Positions 33,712-42,064 are shown, numbered from the stretch's first letter. The stretch is DNA of 48,955 nt from an uncultured Pelagibacteraceae bacterium (GCA_902552755.1 CACDHV010000008.1:1-48955), one strand, 5' to 3'. The notes: generated by a model from the letters alone, not told the origin. A program made the numbers and translations.

Positions 33712-34626
33712 TTATTTTATAATCTGGTCTACCAAAAATAAGACAAAAAGCAAAAATAAGTAAAAAATTGAGTAAGAAAATACCTTTTTAGCCTTCTTTA
33801 TTTCAAATTTATTTTTTTTGAACTTAAGAAGATCATAACAAACATAGTTGTAATAAAAGGTAAGTAATAATGAAACTATTAAGAATGTTTCGCCTGCAAA
33901 ACCAATATAATAAGGCAAAATTACTACTGGGAGCATTATTAAAGAGTAAACAAATATATTTTTCTTCGTTTCCTCAATACCATTAGTAATAGGTAGCATA
34001 GGAATTTTAGCTTTCTGATAATCGTCTGCTTTATAAAGGCTGAGTGCCCAAAAATGAGACGGCGTCCAAAAGAATATGATTAAAAAAAATGTAATTGGTT
34101 CTAATGTTAATGAGTTAGTTGCTATGGTCCAACCTATAACCGGTGGTAACGCACCTGATGCGCCTCCTATCACAATATTTTGGGGCGTTTTTCTCTTTAA
34201 CCAAATCGTGTAGACAAAAACATAAAATGCGATTGTTATAGATAATAAAATAGCTGATGTTAAATTTGAAAAATAATACAGTCCAACTACAGACACTATC
34301 GATAATACTGTTCCAAATAATAAAGCATGCTCCCTGTTAACCTTTCCAGTAGGGATAGGTCTAAGACAGGTTCTTGTCATTAATTTATCAAGGTCAGCTT
34401 CATACCACATATTTAATGCACCTGCAGCACCTGCTCCCATAGTTACAAAGAAAATTGCAATTATTGAATTTAGAAAAGAAACTGAAACAGGAGCTGTTAA
34501 TAATCCAACAGCACAAGTAAAGATGACCAAAGACATTACCCTTGGTTTCATCAACAATAATAAATATTTTGAATAAGAAATAGGGCTAATAGAAACTGAT
34601 TTTTTTTTAATTGTATTTGCAGTCAC
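33712..34626 (-). CDS. ctaB: Protoheme IX farnesyltransferase (heme O synthase)
   Basis: UbiA-fold membrane prenyltransferase making heme O, the precursor of heme A for the aa3-type oxidase. 304 residues; first Asp motif NMWYEADLDKLMTRTCLRPIPTG, second region YKADDYQKAKIPMLPITNG, about nine hydrophobic helices. Last gene of the minus-strand cox group, 2 bp after the 87-aa membrane protein gene. No ctaA (heme A synthase) is visible in the window. Confidence 0.95.
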   Translation of the reverse strand: MTANTIKKKSVSISPISYSKYLLLLMKPRVMSLVIFTCAVGLLTAPVSVSFLNSIIAIFFVTMGAGAAGALNMWYEADLDKLMTRTCLRPIPTGKVNREHALLFGTVLSIVSVVGLYYFSNLTSAILLSITIAFYVFVYTIWLKRKTPQNIVIGGASGALPPVIGWTIATNSLTLEPITFFLIIFFWTPSHFWALSLYKADDYQKAKIPMLPITNGIEETKKNIFVYSLIMLPVVILPYYIGFAGETFLIVSLLLTFYYNYVCYDLLKFKKNKFEIKKAKKVFSYSIFYLFLLFVLFLVDQIIK

Positions 34627-34628
34627 TA

Positions 34629-34892
34629 TTACTCAACATTTAGTGAAACAAATATTACAAGTAATATAACGCCTGCTATTAAAATATGATTTCCAAGATC
34701 GAATATACCCACTTTGCTATTTTTTTTGTCAATTAATCTTCTACTTAAAGGTATTTGATCATAAGGATTTATTGTGACTTTATCACCTTGTTCTTTTTGG
34801 TTTTCAACTTTCACCGAATAACCAAACCAAACTATATAAATAAAAAAAACAAATAAAATTAAGAAAAAAGCTAAGTAGCCGTAAGCGTCCAT
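34629..34892 (-). CDS. Small membrane protein in the cox cluster, unrecognised
   Basis: 87 residues with an N-terminal helix (about 5-27, YLAFFLILFVFFIYIVWFGYS) and a C-terminal helix (about 67-85, LGNHILIAGVILLVIFVSL) around a polar middle (INPYDQIPLSRRLIDKK). It is 1 bp after the subunit IV-like gene and 2 bp before ctaB, so it is clearly within the oxidase operon. I do not recognise a family. The position of ctaG in other alphaproteobacteria is near here, but this protein lacks any Cox11 Cys motif. An assembly or accessory role is inferred from location only. Confidence 0.65.
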   Translation of the reverse strand: MDAYGYLAFFLILFVFFIYIVWFGYSVKVENQKEQGDKVTINPYDQIPLSRRLIDKKNSKVGIFDLGNHILIAGVILLVIFVSLNVE

Positions 34893-34893
34893 A

Positions 34894-35253
34894 TTATGCT
34901 CCCCCTACTACAAAATAAAAGAATCTTGAAAATAGCGTATATTTAAATTCTGCAGTCATTAAAAATATAAAACACGCAATTGCAGTCATTGGCCATAACA
35001 GAACATTTACTAAAGCGTATCTTTCCCAAAACAAGTGCATGAAAAAGGCCATAATTAACCCTGCTTTTAAAAACATAAAGAATAATATTAGTGACCATCT
35101 CAACATTCCTTGAAATTGGTACCAGTCAACCATGTAAGAAAAGAAACTTAGAACAAATAATAACAACCAAATCCAAAGATAAATTCCTATCTTTTGAGTA
35201 CTTGTTTGCTCTTCTTTTTTTGTTGTTTCTTCCATTTTGTTAGTCTCTTCCAT
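34894..35253 (-). CDS. Cytochrome c oxidase subunit IV family protein
   Basis: 119 residues: charged Glu/Lys/Thr-rich N-terminus (about 1-20) and three helices. The segment FMFLKAGLIMAFFMHLFWERYALV matches the prokaryotic COX4 family pattern (FFMHL after a Lys-Ala). It sits directly after coxC (8-bp gap) in the minus-strand oxidase operon. Non-catalytic accessory subunit by family. Confidence 0.8.
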   Translation of the reverse strand: MEETNKMEETTKKEEQTSTQKIGIYLWIWLLLFVLSFFSYMVDWYQFQGMLRWSLILFFMFLKAGLIMAFFMHLFWERYALVNVLLWPMTAIACFIFLMTAEFKYTLFSRFFYFVVGGA

Positions 35254-35261
35254 ATTTTATT

Positions 35262-35972
35262 TTACCACAAATAGAAAAATGCGAAAATGAAAACCCAAAC
35301 TAGATCTACGAAGTGCCAATAAAGACCTAATATTTCAATTTCAACATAATCCCCTTTCATTTTAGTAAACCAGCCTCTTTTTTTACTCTCATAATGACCA
35401 GCAAAAACTTTATAAGTGTAAATAAACAAGAAAATCACCCCAATTGAGACATGGAATCCATGAAAACCTGTTATCATAAAAAAGAAAGAACCAAACTGTG
35501 ATGCACCAAAAGGATTCCCCCAAGGTCTCACTCCTTCATGAATTAGTTTAGACCACTCAAAAACTTGCATACCTACAAAAGTAAGTCCGCCTACAGCAGT
35601 AGCTAGAATTAGCCAACCACACATTTTACGATTTTTTTCGTAACCATATTTAACGGCTAATGCCATTGTTCCACTACTTGTGATCAATACAAAAGTCATT
35701 ATCGCAATCAGTAAAAGGGGGACAGGTACACCTCCTACATATAAAGAAAAAACCTCACTAGTATTAGGCCAATCAACAATGGTTGATCCTCTACCTTTCA
35801 TATAAGAAATTAAAAAACAGCTAAATACAAAAGTATCACTTAATAAAAAGATCCACATCATGGCTTTACCCCAATGCACACCTTTAAACATCGTTTGGTC
35901 TGAACCAGTATCAGACGCCATACCCTTAAACCCAGGTTTAAGTTCGAAGCCGTCTATTTTTTGTTCAGACAT
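35262..35972 (-). CDS. coxC: Cytochrome c oxidase subunit III
   Basis: 236 residues, membrane protein with the subunit III patterns MQVFEWSKLIHEGVRPWGNPFGASQFGSFFFMITGFHGFHVSIG and the C-terminal LGLYWHFVDLVWVFIFAFFYLW. It belongs to the five-plus-two helix form. Located 9 bp after coxA in the same operon. A second, more divergent subunit III-like gene lies at 38982-39659. Confidence 0.95.
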   Translation of the reverse strand: MSEQKIDGFELKPGFKGMASDTGSDQTMFKGVHWGKAMMWIFLLSDTFVFSCFLISYMKGRGSTIVDWPNTSEVFSLYVGGVPVPLLLIAIMTFVLITSSGTMALAVKYGYEKNRKMCGWLILATAVGGLTFVGMQVFEWSKLIHEGVRPWGNPFGASQFGSFFFMITGFHGFHVSIGVIFLFIYTYKVFAGHYESKKRGWFTKMKGDYVEIEILGLYWHFVDLVWVFIFAFFYLW

Positions 35973-35981
35973 TTTTTTCTC

Positions 35982-37820
35982 TTAAGTTTTCTCTACTTCT
36001 GTGTGTATTACTTCACTAGGTGCTGTTGTTTGAGGAATAAAGTCATCCTTTGCTCCTGGAACACTAAAGTCGTAAGGCCATCTGTGAACAACTGGAAGTC
36101 TTTCACCAAAGTTACCATGTTCTGGTGGAACAGTTGAAGTATACCATTCTAGTGAATTAGCTTTCCATGGATTCTGTTCAGCTTTTTTTCCTGTTTTTAA
36201 TGTTTTAATGATATTGAAAACTAAAATAAATTGTGCTGCACCAACTATAAATGCTGCAATACTTATAAATTCGTTCATACCAACTGCAGACGTCATGTAC
36301 GGACTATCATACATTTCAAAATATCTTCTTGGAACTCCAATAAAACCTAAGTAGTGCATTGGGAAGTATATTGAGTACGCTCCTAAGAAAGTAATCCAGA
36401 AGTGCCATTTTCCTAGACCCTCGTGTAACATTTTTCCAGCTACTAATGGGAACCAATGATAAACTGCTCCCATAATGACCATTAATGGTGCAATACCCAT
36501 GACCATATGGAAGTGGGCTATTACGAAATATGTATCAGATAATGGAACATCAACAGAAACATTTCCTAGAAATATTCCAGTAATTCCACCATTTACAAAT
36601 GTTACTATAAATCCTAGGCACCATAACATTACGGTATTAATTCTAATATTTCCTCTCCATAAAGTAAGTATCCAGTTATAAACTTTCATGGCGGTTGGAA
36701 CGGCAATAATTAATGTCGTTGTTGCAAAGAAAAATCCAAACCAAGGGTTCATTCCACTAACGTACATGTGATGAGCCCATACAAAGAAACTTAAACCTCC
36801 AATACCAACAATTGCCCAAACCATCATTCTGTAACCAAATATGTTTTTTCTCGCATGAACTGATATCAGGTCTGAAACTATTCCAAATGCAGGTAATGCA
36901 ACAATATAAACTTCAGGGTGTCCAAAGAACCAAAACAAGTGTTGGAAAAGTATTGGGCTTCCTCCACCATATTCAAGAACCTCTCCTGCCTTTAATATTG
37001 TTGGCATAAAGAAACTTGTTTGTAAAACCTTATCTAATGTCATCATTATTGCACTAACTAGTAGCGCTGGAAATGCTAACATTGCTAGGACAGTTGCTGT
37101 GAAAATACCCCAAACAGTTAAAGGCATTCTCATTAAGGTCATTCCTCTAGTTCTAGCTTGTAGAATTGTAATCATATAATTCAGTCCACCCATTGTGAAA
37201 CCAATTACAAATAAAGATAAAGATATAAGCATTAGAAGTATTCCCATGCCAGATCCTGGAGTTCCCTCTAAAATAGTTTGTGGAGGATATAAGGTCCAAC
37301 CCGCTCCTGTCGGTCCACCTGGAACAAAGAAACTTGCCATCAAAACTGCAACCGCAACAAAGAACATCCAGAAGCTAAGCATATTGACATATGGGAAAAC
37401 CATATCTCTTGCTCCTACCATTAGTGGAATTAGATAATTTCCAAAGCCTCCAAGAAATAGTGCAGTTAAAAAGTAAACTACCATGATCATTCCGTGCATA
37501 GTTACGAATTGATAATAATGCTCTGCTGTCATAAAACCCGCTAATCCTGGGAAACCTAATTGAAGTCTCATTAACCAAGATAAAATTAAGCCTACAATTC
37601 CAGTAAATACTGCGGTTAAGAAATATTGTACTCCGATAACTTTTGCATCCTGGCAAAAAACCCATTTTTCAATAAAACTATGTCCATGATATAAATCTTG
37701 TTCACCAACCTCTGCTGGCCTTACATAATCTATATCTGGATTTACAGAACCAGCTGAACCATCTATTACCTCTGATGATTGGGCTTGGTATGATTTGTTG
37801 TTATCGTATTCGTCTGACAT
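35982..37820 (-). CDS. coxA: Cytochrome c oxidase subunit I (A1-type heme-copper oxidase)
   Basis: Catalytic subunit with low-spin heme a and the heme a3-CuB site. 612 residues. Ligands: His in FVTMHGMIMVVYF, CuB His and the cross-linked Tyr in FGHPEVYIVALPAFG, His pair in VWAHHMYVSGMNP, and His-Phe-His in VIAHFHMVMG. The D-channel Asp is in LMVGARDMVFP, the K-channel Lys in IIAVPTAMKVYNW, and the Glu of HPEVY marks type A1. Preceded by a clear ribosome site and 44 bp after coxB. Confidence 0.98.
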   Translation of the reverse strand: MSDEYDNNKSYQAQSSEVIDGSAGSVNPDIDYVRPAEVGEQDLYHGHSFIEKWVFCQDAKVIGVQYFLTAVFTGIVGLILSWLMRLQLGFPGLAGFMTAEHYYQFVTMHGMIMVVYFLTALFLGGFGNYLIPLMVGARDMVFPYVNMLSFWMFFVAVAVLMASFFVPGGPTGAGWTLYPPQTILEGTPGSGMGILLMLISLSLFVIGFTMGGLNYMITILQARTRGMTLMRMPLTVWGIFTATVLAMLAFPALLVSAIMMTLDKVLQTSFFMPTILKAGEVLEYGGGSPILFQHLFWFFGHPEVYIVALPAFGIVSDLISVHARKNIFGYRMMVWAIVGIGGLSFFVWAHHMYVSGMNPWFGFFFATTTLIIAVPTAMKVYNWILTLWRGNIRINTVMLWCLGFIVTFVNGGITGIFLGNVSVDVPLSDTYFVIAHFHMVMGIAPLMVIMGAVYHWFPLVAGKMLHEGLGKWHFWITFLGAYSIYFPMHYLGFIGVPRRYFEMYDSPYMTSAVGMNEFISIAAFIVGAAQFILVFNIIKTLKTGKKAEQNPWKANSLEWYTSTVPPEHGNFGERLPVVHRWPYDFSVPGAKDDFIPQTTAPSEVIHTEVEKT

Positions 37821-37829
37821 ATTTTTTAT

Positions 37830-37833
37830 CCTC
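37830..37833 (-). promoter_or_regulatory. Shine-Dalgarno of coxA
   Basis: On the minus strand GAGG (within AGAGGAT) lies 9 nt before the coxA ATG. With atpE this is one of the few strong ribosome sites in the window, again before an abundant respiratory subunit. Confidence 0.65.
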
Positions 37834-37864
37834 TATATATATATTTTTTTAAATTAATAAATTG

Positions 37865-38701
37865 TTATTTTTTAGCTAATTTGTTCCCATCTACGTTTAA
37901 TTTTTCATATCTTGCTGATAGTTGCTCGAAAGTTTCTTGTTCACTCAGCCAAACTTCATAATCAACTTTATCTTGTACTTCAACTCCACCTCTCATAGCA
38001 TAGTGACCAACTCCACAATATTCAGCACATAAAACTTCGTATTCACCCACCTTATTAGGCTCAAACCAATAGAAAGTAACCGTTCCTGGAACTGCATCCA
38101 TTTTTGCTCTAAATTGCGGAACATACCAATTATGAAGTACGTCTACTGATCTTAATAAAATTTTTACAGGTCTATTATTTTCTAAATTGATAACATCACT
38201 TTCGACCATTATGTCATCTTTTCCAAACGGATCATCTGGATTTATACCGAATGGATTGTTGTCTGCAATATTTCTTACTTGTGTAGTTCCTAATTTTCCA
38301 TCTGCACCTGGTAGCCTATATTGCCATCCCCATTGCCATGCCATTACATCAACTTCAATCGCATTTTTTGGAACATTTACATATTGGTTCCATATAATAA
38401 GACCAGGAGCCAACAGTGCACAAACTCCTAATGTAGTAGCCCAAGTTAAAATTTTCTCTAATTTTTTATCTTCTGGTTTGTACTCAGCTCTTCTGTCTTC
38501 TTTATGTTGATATCTGAAAACGCAGTAGATCATAAAAAGACAAACAGCTACAAATACTCCTCCACCTACCCAAAAAGTAAGTGTGATAGTATCATCCATT
38601 CCACCCCAGTTTGATGCTATATCAGTCCAATACCAAGGGGTGAAAATATGAAATAAGACAGATCCAATGATCACCAATAAAAAAATTATTCCTGCGTGCA
38701 T
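37865..38701 (-). CDS. coxB: Cytochrome c oxidase subunit II
   Basis: Carries the CuA centre that receives electrons from cytochrome c. 278 residues; the first hydrophobic segment (about 1-20) precedes two anchoring helices, and the aromatic electron-entry stretch is MAWQWGWQYRLPG. CuA ligands are His in DVLHNWYVPQ and CAEYCGVGHYAMRG (C-x3-C-x3-H-x2-M). First gene of coxB-coxA-coxC. Its start is preceded by CTATATAAACATT, identical to the leader of the gene at 38982-39659. Confidence 0.97.
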   Translation of the reverse strand: MHAGIIFLLVIIGSVLFHIFTPWYWTDIASNWGGMDDTITLTFWVGGGVFVAVCLFMIYCVFRYQHKEDRRAEYKPEDKKLEKILTWATTLGVCALLAPGLIIWNQYVNVPKNAIEVDVMAWQWGWQYRLPGADGKLGTTQVRNIADNNPFGINPDDPFGKDDIMVESDVINLENNRPVKILLRSVDVLHNWYVPQFRAKMDAVPGTVTFYWFEPNKVGEYEVLCAEYCGVGHYAMRGGVEVQDKVDYEVWLSEQETFEQLSARYEKLNVDGNKLAKK

Positions 38702-38735
38702 AATGTTTATATAGAAGAATAATCCTATAAATACC

Positions 38736-38752
38736 TATGACAAAATGTCATA
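38736..38752. promoter_or_regulatory. 17-bp inverted repeat in the coxB/HIG1 divergent gap
   Basis: TATGACA-AAA-TGTCATA, perfect 7-bp arms with 3-bp spacer, in the 87-bp gap between coxB (-) and the twin-TM gene (+). On the minus strand it contains TTGTCA, a possible -35 with TATTCT 16 bp further for coxB. A good operator candidate; the binding protein is unknown. Confidence 0.4.
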
Positions 38753-38772
38753 AAACATATTAATTACACTAA

Positions 38773-38778
38773 TATAAT
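38773..38778 (+). promoter_or_regulatory. Consensus -10 (TATAAT) before the HIG1-like gene
   Basis: TATAAT lies 10 bp before the ATG at 38789, so the mRNA would have only a few leader bases. No matching -35 at the usual spacing is evident. Confidence 0.45.
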
Positions 38779-38788
38779 CAATATATTT

Positions 38789-38980
38789 ATGCTTGGTAAA
38801 TTAGGTATTCTAATAACAATTCTCACTTTAGTATTAGCATTCTATTTTGTAATTTCTTTGGGTGCAGGGAGATTTTCAAAAGGAGAGACAAAACCTGAAA
38901 CTAAAAGATATCTAAGATCAGTAAATATACTATTAATAATTATTGCAGTGTTTGGTTCAGTGTTAGTTTTATTTATATAA
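38789..38980 (+). CDS. Twin-transmembrane HIG1-like small protein
   Basis: 63 residues: helix (about 5-25, LGILITILTLVLAFYFVISLG), a loop GAGRFSKGETKPETKRYLRSVN, and a second helix (about 46-63). The helix-RGG/Lys-loop-R-helix layout matches the alphaproteobacterial twin-transmembrane relatives of mitochondrial HIG1 proteins, which associate with cytochrome oxidase. Its place between coxB and another oxidase subunit gene supports this. Assignment rests on layout and context, not strong motifs. Confidence 0.6.
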   Translation: MLGKLGILITILTLVLAFYFVISLGAGRFSKGETKPETKRYLRSVNILLIIIAVFGSVLVLFI

Positions 38981-38981
38981 A

Positions 38982-39659
38982 TTATGCAATCAAAGATTTG
39001 CAAAATTCTATAACAGTATCATTGTATGCAAACATTATTGTAAAGAAAACTAGCCAAACTATAAATAGAAATAACCAGTACAATGAAAGAGCATTAATAC
39101 TTTTTTCTTCTTTGTTGTAATCTTTCTCATCTAATTTAAAAATTTTTGAGCTTACTTTGCCCCAAAAATAGAGACCTCCTAAAAGATGAATACCATGTAA
39201 TGCAGTAAAGAAATAATAAGATGAAAAATATGTATTAGTTGAAACAAAATTCCCACTTTTCATAAGCTGGTACCATAAAGCTAACTGTAGAAATAAAAAT
39301 ATATAACTTAAAGCACCTACATAAATTAGATTTTTTTTTATTGTGTTTGTAATTCCATTTTTTAAATCTTTGCTTATTCTATTAAAAAATATTGTTACTA
39401 GAATTAAGACCAATGTATTTATCCAAAGTAAATTTGTCTTAAGTATAAAAGTTGTATCTTGTTCAGGGGGTAGTGAATAAAGGTAGCCAGTAAATATTAA
39501 ACTAAATAAAGTTGTACTTACTCCAAAAATAATAATAACAGCCGACATTTGATTTGAAATTTCAAATGTTTTTCCAGAATGCCCACTATCAATTACCGCT
39601 TGATCTTGTTCCCAAGGTTTTTCAGTTAATGTGCCAAAAATTTTCTTTAATAGAGACAT
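38982..39659 (-). CDS. Second, divergent cytochrome oxidase subunit III-like protein
   Basis: 225 residues with about five helices; heme-copper oxidase subunit III fold suggested by YYFFTALHGIHLLGGLYFWG and the last helices ALSLYWLFLFIVWLVFFTIMFAY. The YWHFVD motif of true subunit III is degenerate (YWLFLF), and the N-terminal 60 residues are polar (EKPWEQDQAVIDSGHSGKTFEIS). It ends 1 bp after the twin-TM gene (tail to tail) and starts 36 bp from SCO1 on the other strand. It may replace or supplement CoxC, or act in assembly. Shares a 16-nt leader-plus-start with coxB. Confidence 0.72.
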   Translation of the reverse strand: MSLLKKIFGTLTEKPWEQDQAVIDSGHSGKTFEISNQMSAVIIIFGVSTTLFSLIFTGYLYSLPPEQDTTFILKTNLLWINTLVLILVTIFFNRISKDLKNGITNTIKKNLIYVGALSYIFLFLQLALWYQLMKSGNFVSTNTYFSSYYFFTALHGIHLLGGLYFWGKVSSKIFKLDEKDYNKEEKSINALSLYWLFLFIVWLVFFTIMFAYNDTVIEFCKSLIA

Positions 39660-39665
39660 AATGTT

Positions 39666-39682
39666 TATATAGTTCCTATATA
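39666..39682. promoter_or_regulatory. 17-bp palindrome in the subunit III-like/SCO1 divergent gap
   Basis: TATATAG-TTC-CTATATA, perfect 7-bp arms, 3-bp spacer, in a 36-bp gap between two oxidase-related start codons. Each half looks like a -10 for one direction, so this could be a bidirectional promoter or an operator. Confidence 0.4.
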
Positions 39683-39695
39683 CAATTTTACAATA

Positions 39696-40283
39696 ATGAA
39701 AATAAAAACCTCAATTGCAGTATTAACTGGATGTTTAACAATATTCTTTTTTTTAATGCTTCCCGTATTTCTTTCTATGAAAGAACAAAAAGACCAATCA
39801 GTCGCAGCATTTAAGGGCTCAGATTTTGAGCTTAAAGATATGAACAATAATATTATAACTCAAGAATCTTTTGAAGGACCTTTAACTGCAATATTTTTTG
39901 GTTTTACAAATTGTCCTGATATTTGCCCAATGACTTTAAATAAAATAGATATCGCATTGAATAGAATAAAGAAAAATAAAAAAAAAGATTTAAAAGTTTT
40001 TTTTATTAGCGTTGATCCTAAAAGAGATACTCCAGAAGTTATTAAAGATTATTTAAGAAATTTTGATAACGAATTTGTTGGAATCACAGGAGATCCAGGT
40101 GAAATTTTTTTATTGTCACAATCGTGGGGAATAATCAGTCAAAAGATTTTTTTTGAAAATGGTGATTACAATGTTGATCACAGCTCACCCGTGATTCTAC
40201 TTAAAGATGGAAAATATATTGCTAAAATTTCTCACAGAGACGATATTAAAAAATCAATCAAATTAATTAACAAATATTTATAA
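39696..40283 (+). CDS. SCO1/SenC copper chaperone
   Basis: Thioredoxin-fold protein that delivers copper to or reduces the CuA site of oxidase subunit II. 195 residues; N-terminal membrane anchor (about 8-25), copper-binding CPDICPM (C-x3-C) in GFTNCPDICPMTLNKID, and the distal His in NVDHSSPVILL. VFFISVDPKRDTPEVIKDYL is typical. Divergent from the subunit III-like gene and close to coxB, its likely target. Ends with a 6-bp tail-to-tail overlap with rsmE. Confidence 0.95.
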   Translation: MKIKTSIAVLTGCLTIFFFLMLPVFLSMKEQKDQSVAAFKGSDFELKDMNNNIITQESFEGPLTAIFFGFTNCPDICPMTLNKIDIALNRIKKNKKKDLKVFFISVDPKRDTPEVIKDYLRNFDNEFVGITGDPGEIFLLSQSWGIISQKIFFENGDYNVDHSSPVILLKDGKYIAKISHRDDIKKSIKLINKYL

Positions 40284-40988
40284 ATTCAAAATATAACTAA
40301 GTATAGATATTGAAGATATTACTGCTGTCTCAGATCTGAGAATATTTTCATTTATTTTAAATGATTTTACACCTTTAAAATTTAAAATATTATTCCTTTC
40401 TTGTTCTGAGAAATCACCCTCGGGTCCAATTATAATACACAAAGATTTATTTCTGTCTTTATTTAACTCAATTTTTTTATTTTTAGTATTTAGGTCAGTA
40501 AATATTAATTCTATTTTATTTTCATTTTTTTTTAAGAAACTTTTTAAGTTTTGAGGTTTTTCTAAAGACGGGAGGTTTATTCTATTTGACTGCTCTGTTG
40601 CTTCTATAATTATTTTTTCTAATCTCTCAGAATTAATCTTTCTGACAATTGTTCTATCAAAAATAATTGGAATAAATTTAGTTACACCCAATTCGGTAGC
40701 CTTCTGTATCATGAAATTTGAATAATTTGATTTAATTGGAGAAAATGCCAACCAAATATCTACTGGATTTTCTTTATTTCTTAATTTTTCCTGAACACTA
40801 AATTGAACTTTGCCACTACTGATATTATTAATTTTTGCTAACCACTCACCATTTTTATTAAATAGTGAAAAATTTTCACCAATTTTAACTCTCATTACTT
40901 TTGTTAAATAGTGTGATTGTGGTTTTTCAAGCCAAGAATTAAAATTAAGAGATAAACTTTCAGGAAAAAATATTCTAATATTACTCAT
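40278..40988 (-). CDS. rsmE: 16S rRNA (uracil(1498)-N(3))-methyltransferase
   Basis: SPOUT methylase modifying U1498 of 16S rRNA. 236 residues; PUA-like N-terminal domain (SHYLTKVMRVKIGENFSLFNKNGEW), MIQKATELGVTKFIPI, EQSNRINLPSL, the SAM knot IIGPEGDFSEQER and LRSETAVISSISILSYI. Divergent from the dehalogenase gene, with only 16 bp between start codons. Confidence 0.95.
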   Translation of the reverse strand: MSNIRIFFPESLSLNFNSWLEKPQSHYLTKVMRVKIGENFSLFNKNGEWLAKINNISSGKVQFSVQEKLRNKENPVDIWLAFSPIKSNYSNFMIQKATELGVTKFIPIIFDRTIVRKINSERLEKIIIEATEQSNRINLPSLEKPQNLKSFLKKNENKIELIFTDLNTKNKKIELNKDRNKSLCIIIGPEGDFSEQERNNILNFKGVKSFKINENILRSETAVISSISILSYILNL

Positions 40989-41004
40989 ATCAAGAAAGTA
41001 ATTT

Positions 41005-41664
41005 ATGAAAAATATTAAAGCAATAATTTTCGATGCCTATGGAACTTTATTTGATGTCAATTCTGCAGCAGAAAAATGTAAAGATAAAATTGGCAGCAAA
41101 TGGGAAAATTTTTCAAATTATTGGCGAGCAACCCAGCTAGAATATACTTGGCTAAGAAGTCTAATGAAAAGACATAAAGATTTTTGGAAAATTACTGAGG
41201 ATAGTTTAGATAAATCAATGAAAGTTTTTAATATTAATCCTAATATGAAAAGTGAATTACTTGATCTTTATAAAATTCTTTCCCCTTATCCGGAAGTAAA
41301 AGAAACTCTACAATTATTAAAAGAAAAAAATTACAAACTATCAATACTTTCAAATGGAACTCCTTCCCTTCTCAATGAATTGGTGTCCAGTAATAATCTT
41401 AAAGTCTTTGATGATATTTTTTCAGTAGAAGAAGTAGGTATTTTTAAGCCAGACTCAAAGGTATACGATATTCCAGTTAAAAAATACAAGATTGAAAAAC
41501 GTGAAGTCGCTTTTTTAAGCGCAAATACATGGGATGTTTCTGGGGGTGGTAATTATGGTTTTAATGCTATTTGGGTGAATAGAAATAATATTATTTTTGA
41601 TAATCTAGATTACTCTCCTGAAAATCAGATAAATAATCTTAAACACTTGCTTGATATTATTTAA
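41005..41664 (+). CDS. (S)-2-haloacid dehalogenase, HAD superfamily type II
   Basis: Hydrolyses L-2-haloalkanoic acids to D-2-hydroxy acids. The family active-site residues can all be placed: nucleophile Asp and Thr in IFDAYGTLFDV, Arg in YWRATQLEYTWLRSLM, Ser/Asn in LSNGTPSLL, Lys and Tyr in FKPDSKVYDIP, and Ser, Asn and Asp in LSANTWDVSGGGNYGF. 219 residues, normal length. First of a four-gene plus-strand run with DoxX, pirin and quinone reductase genes. Actual halogenated substrate is unknown. Confidence 0.9.
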   Translation: MKNIKAIIFDAYGTLFDVNSAAEKCKDKIGSKWENFSNYWRATQLEYTWLRSLMKRHKDFWKITEDSLDKSMKVFNINPNMKSELLDLYKILSPYPEVKETLQLLKEKNYKLSILSNGTPSLLNELVSSNNLKVFDDIFSVEEVGIFKPDSKVYDIPVKKYKIEKREVAFLSANTWDVSGGGNYGFNAIWVNRNNIIFDNLDYSPENQINNLKHLLDII

Positions 41665-41685
41665 ACAAGTCATTATTTTAAAATT

Positions 41686-42057
41686 ATGACAAACATTTTA
41701 GATCTTGTTGCAAGAATTTTAATTTCAGCTTTATTTCTTCTAAATGGTGTTTTTAAAATAAGTAATTACGATGGCACAATTGGTTGGATGGAGGGTTTTG
41801 GAATACCAGGAATTTTAATTATACCGGCAATAATTTTGGAGTTAGTTGGGCCTATCTTAATTATATTAGGCTATAAAGCAAAAATTGCAGCAGGATTATT
41901 ATGTCTTTTTTGTATTGCTACAGCAGTAATTTTTCACAACGATTTTTCGGACCAGATGCAATTAGGATCTTTTTTGAAAAATATAGCATTAGCAGGTGGA
42001 TTTCTGTTTATACTCATAAATGGAACTAAAGATTTTAGTTTAGATAGAAAATTTTAA
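41686..42057 (+). CDS. DoxX family membrane protein
   Basis: 123 residues, four hydrophobic helices. Start ILDLVARILISALFLLNGVFKISNYDGTIGWMEGFGIPG and then LELVGPILIILGYKAKIAAGLLCLFCIATAVIFHNDF are characteristic of DoxX/DUF4260-like proteins. Role unclear in general; members are tied to thiol/oxidative stress and quinone reactions. It lies 21 bp after the dehalogenase gene and 7 bp before pirin. Confidence 0.88.
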   Translation: MTNILDLVARILISALFLLNGVFKISNYDGTIGWMEGFGIPGILIIPAIILELVGPILIILGYKAKIAAGLLCLFCIATAVIFHNDFSDQMQLGSFLKNIALAGGFLFILINGTKDFSLDRKF

Positions 42058-42064
42058 AAATAAA

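Noticed and set aside
37375..37665. 96-aa frame overlapping coxA
   Set aside because: It lies on the coxA strand but in another frame; coxA coding with all ligands is certain, so this is a shadow.
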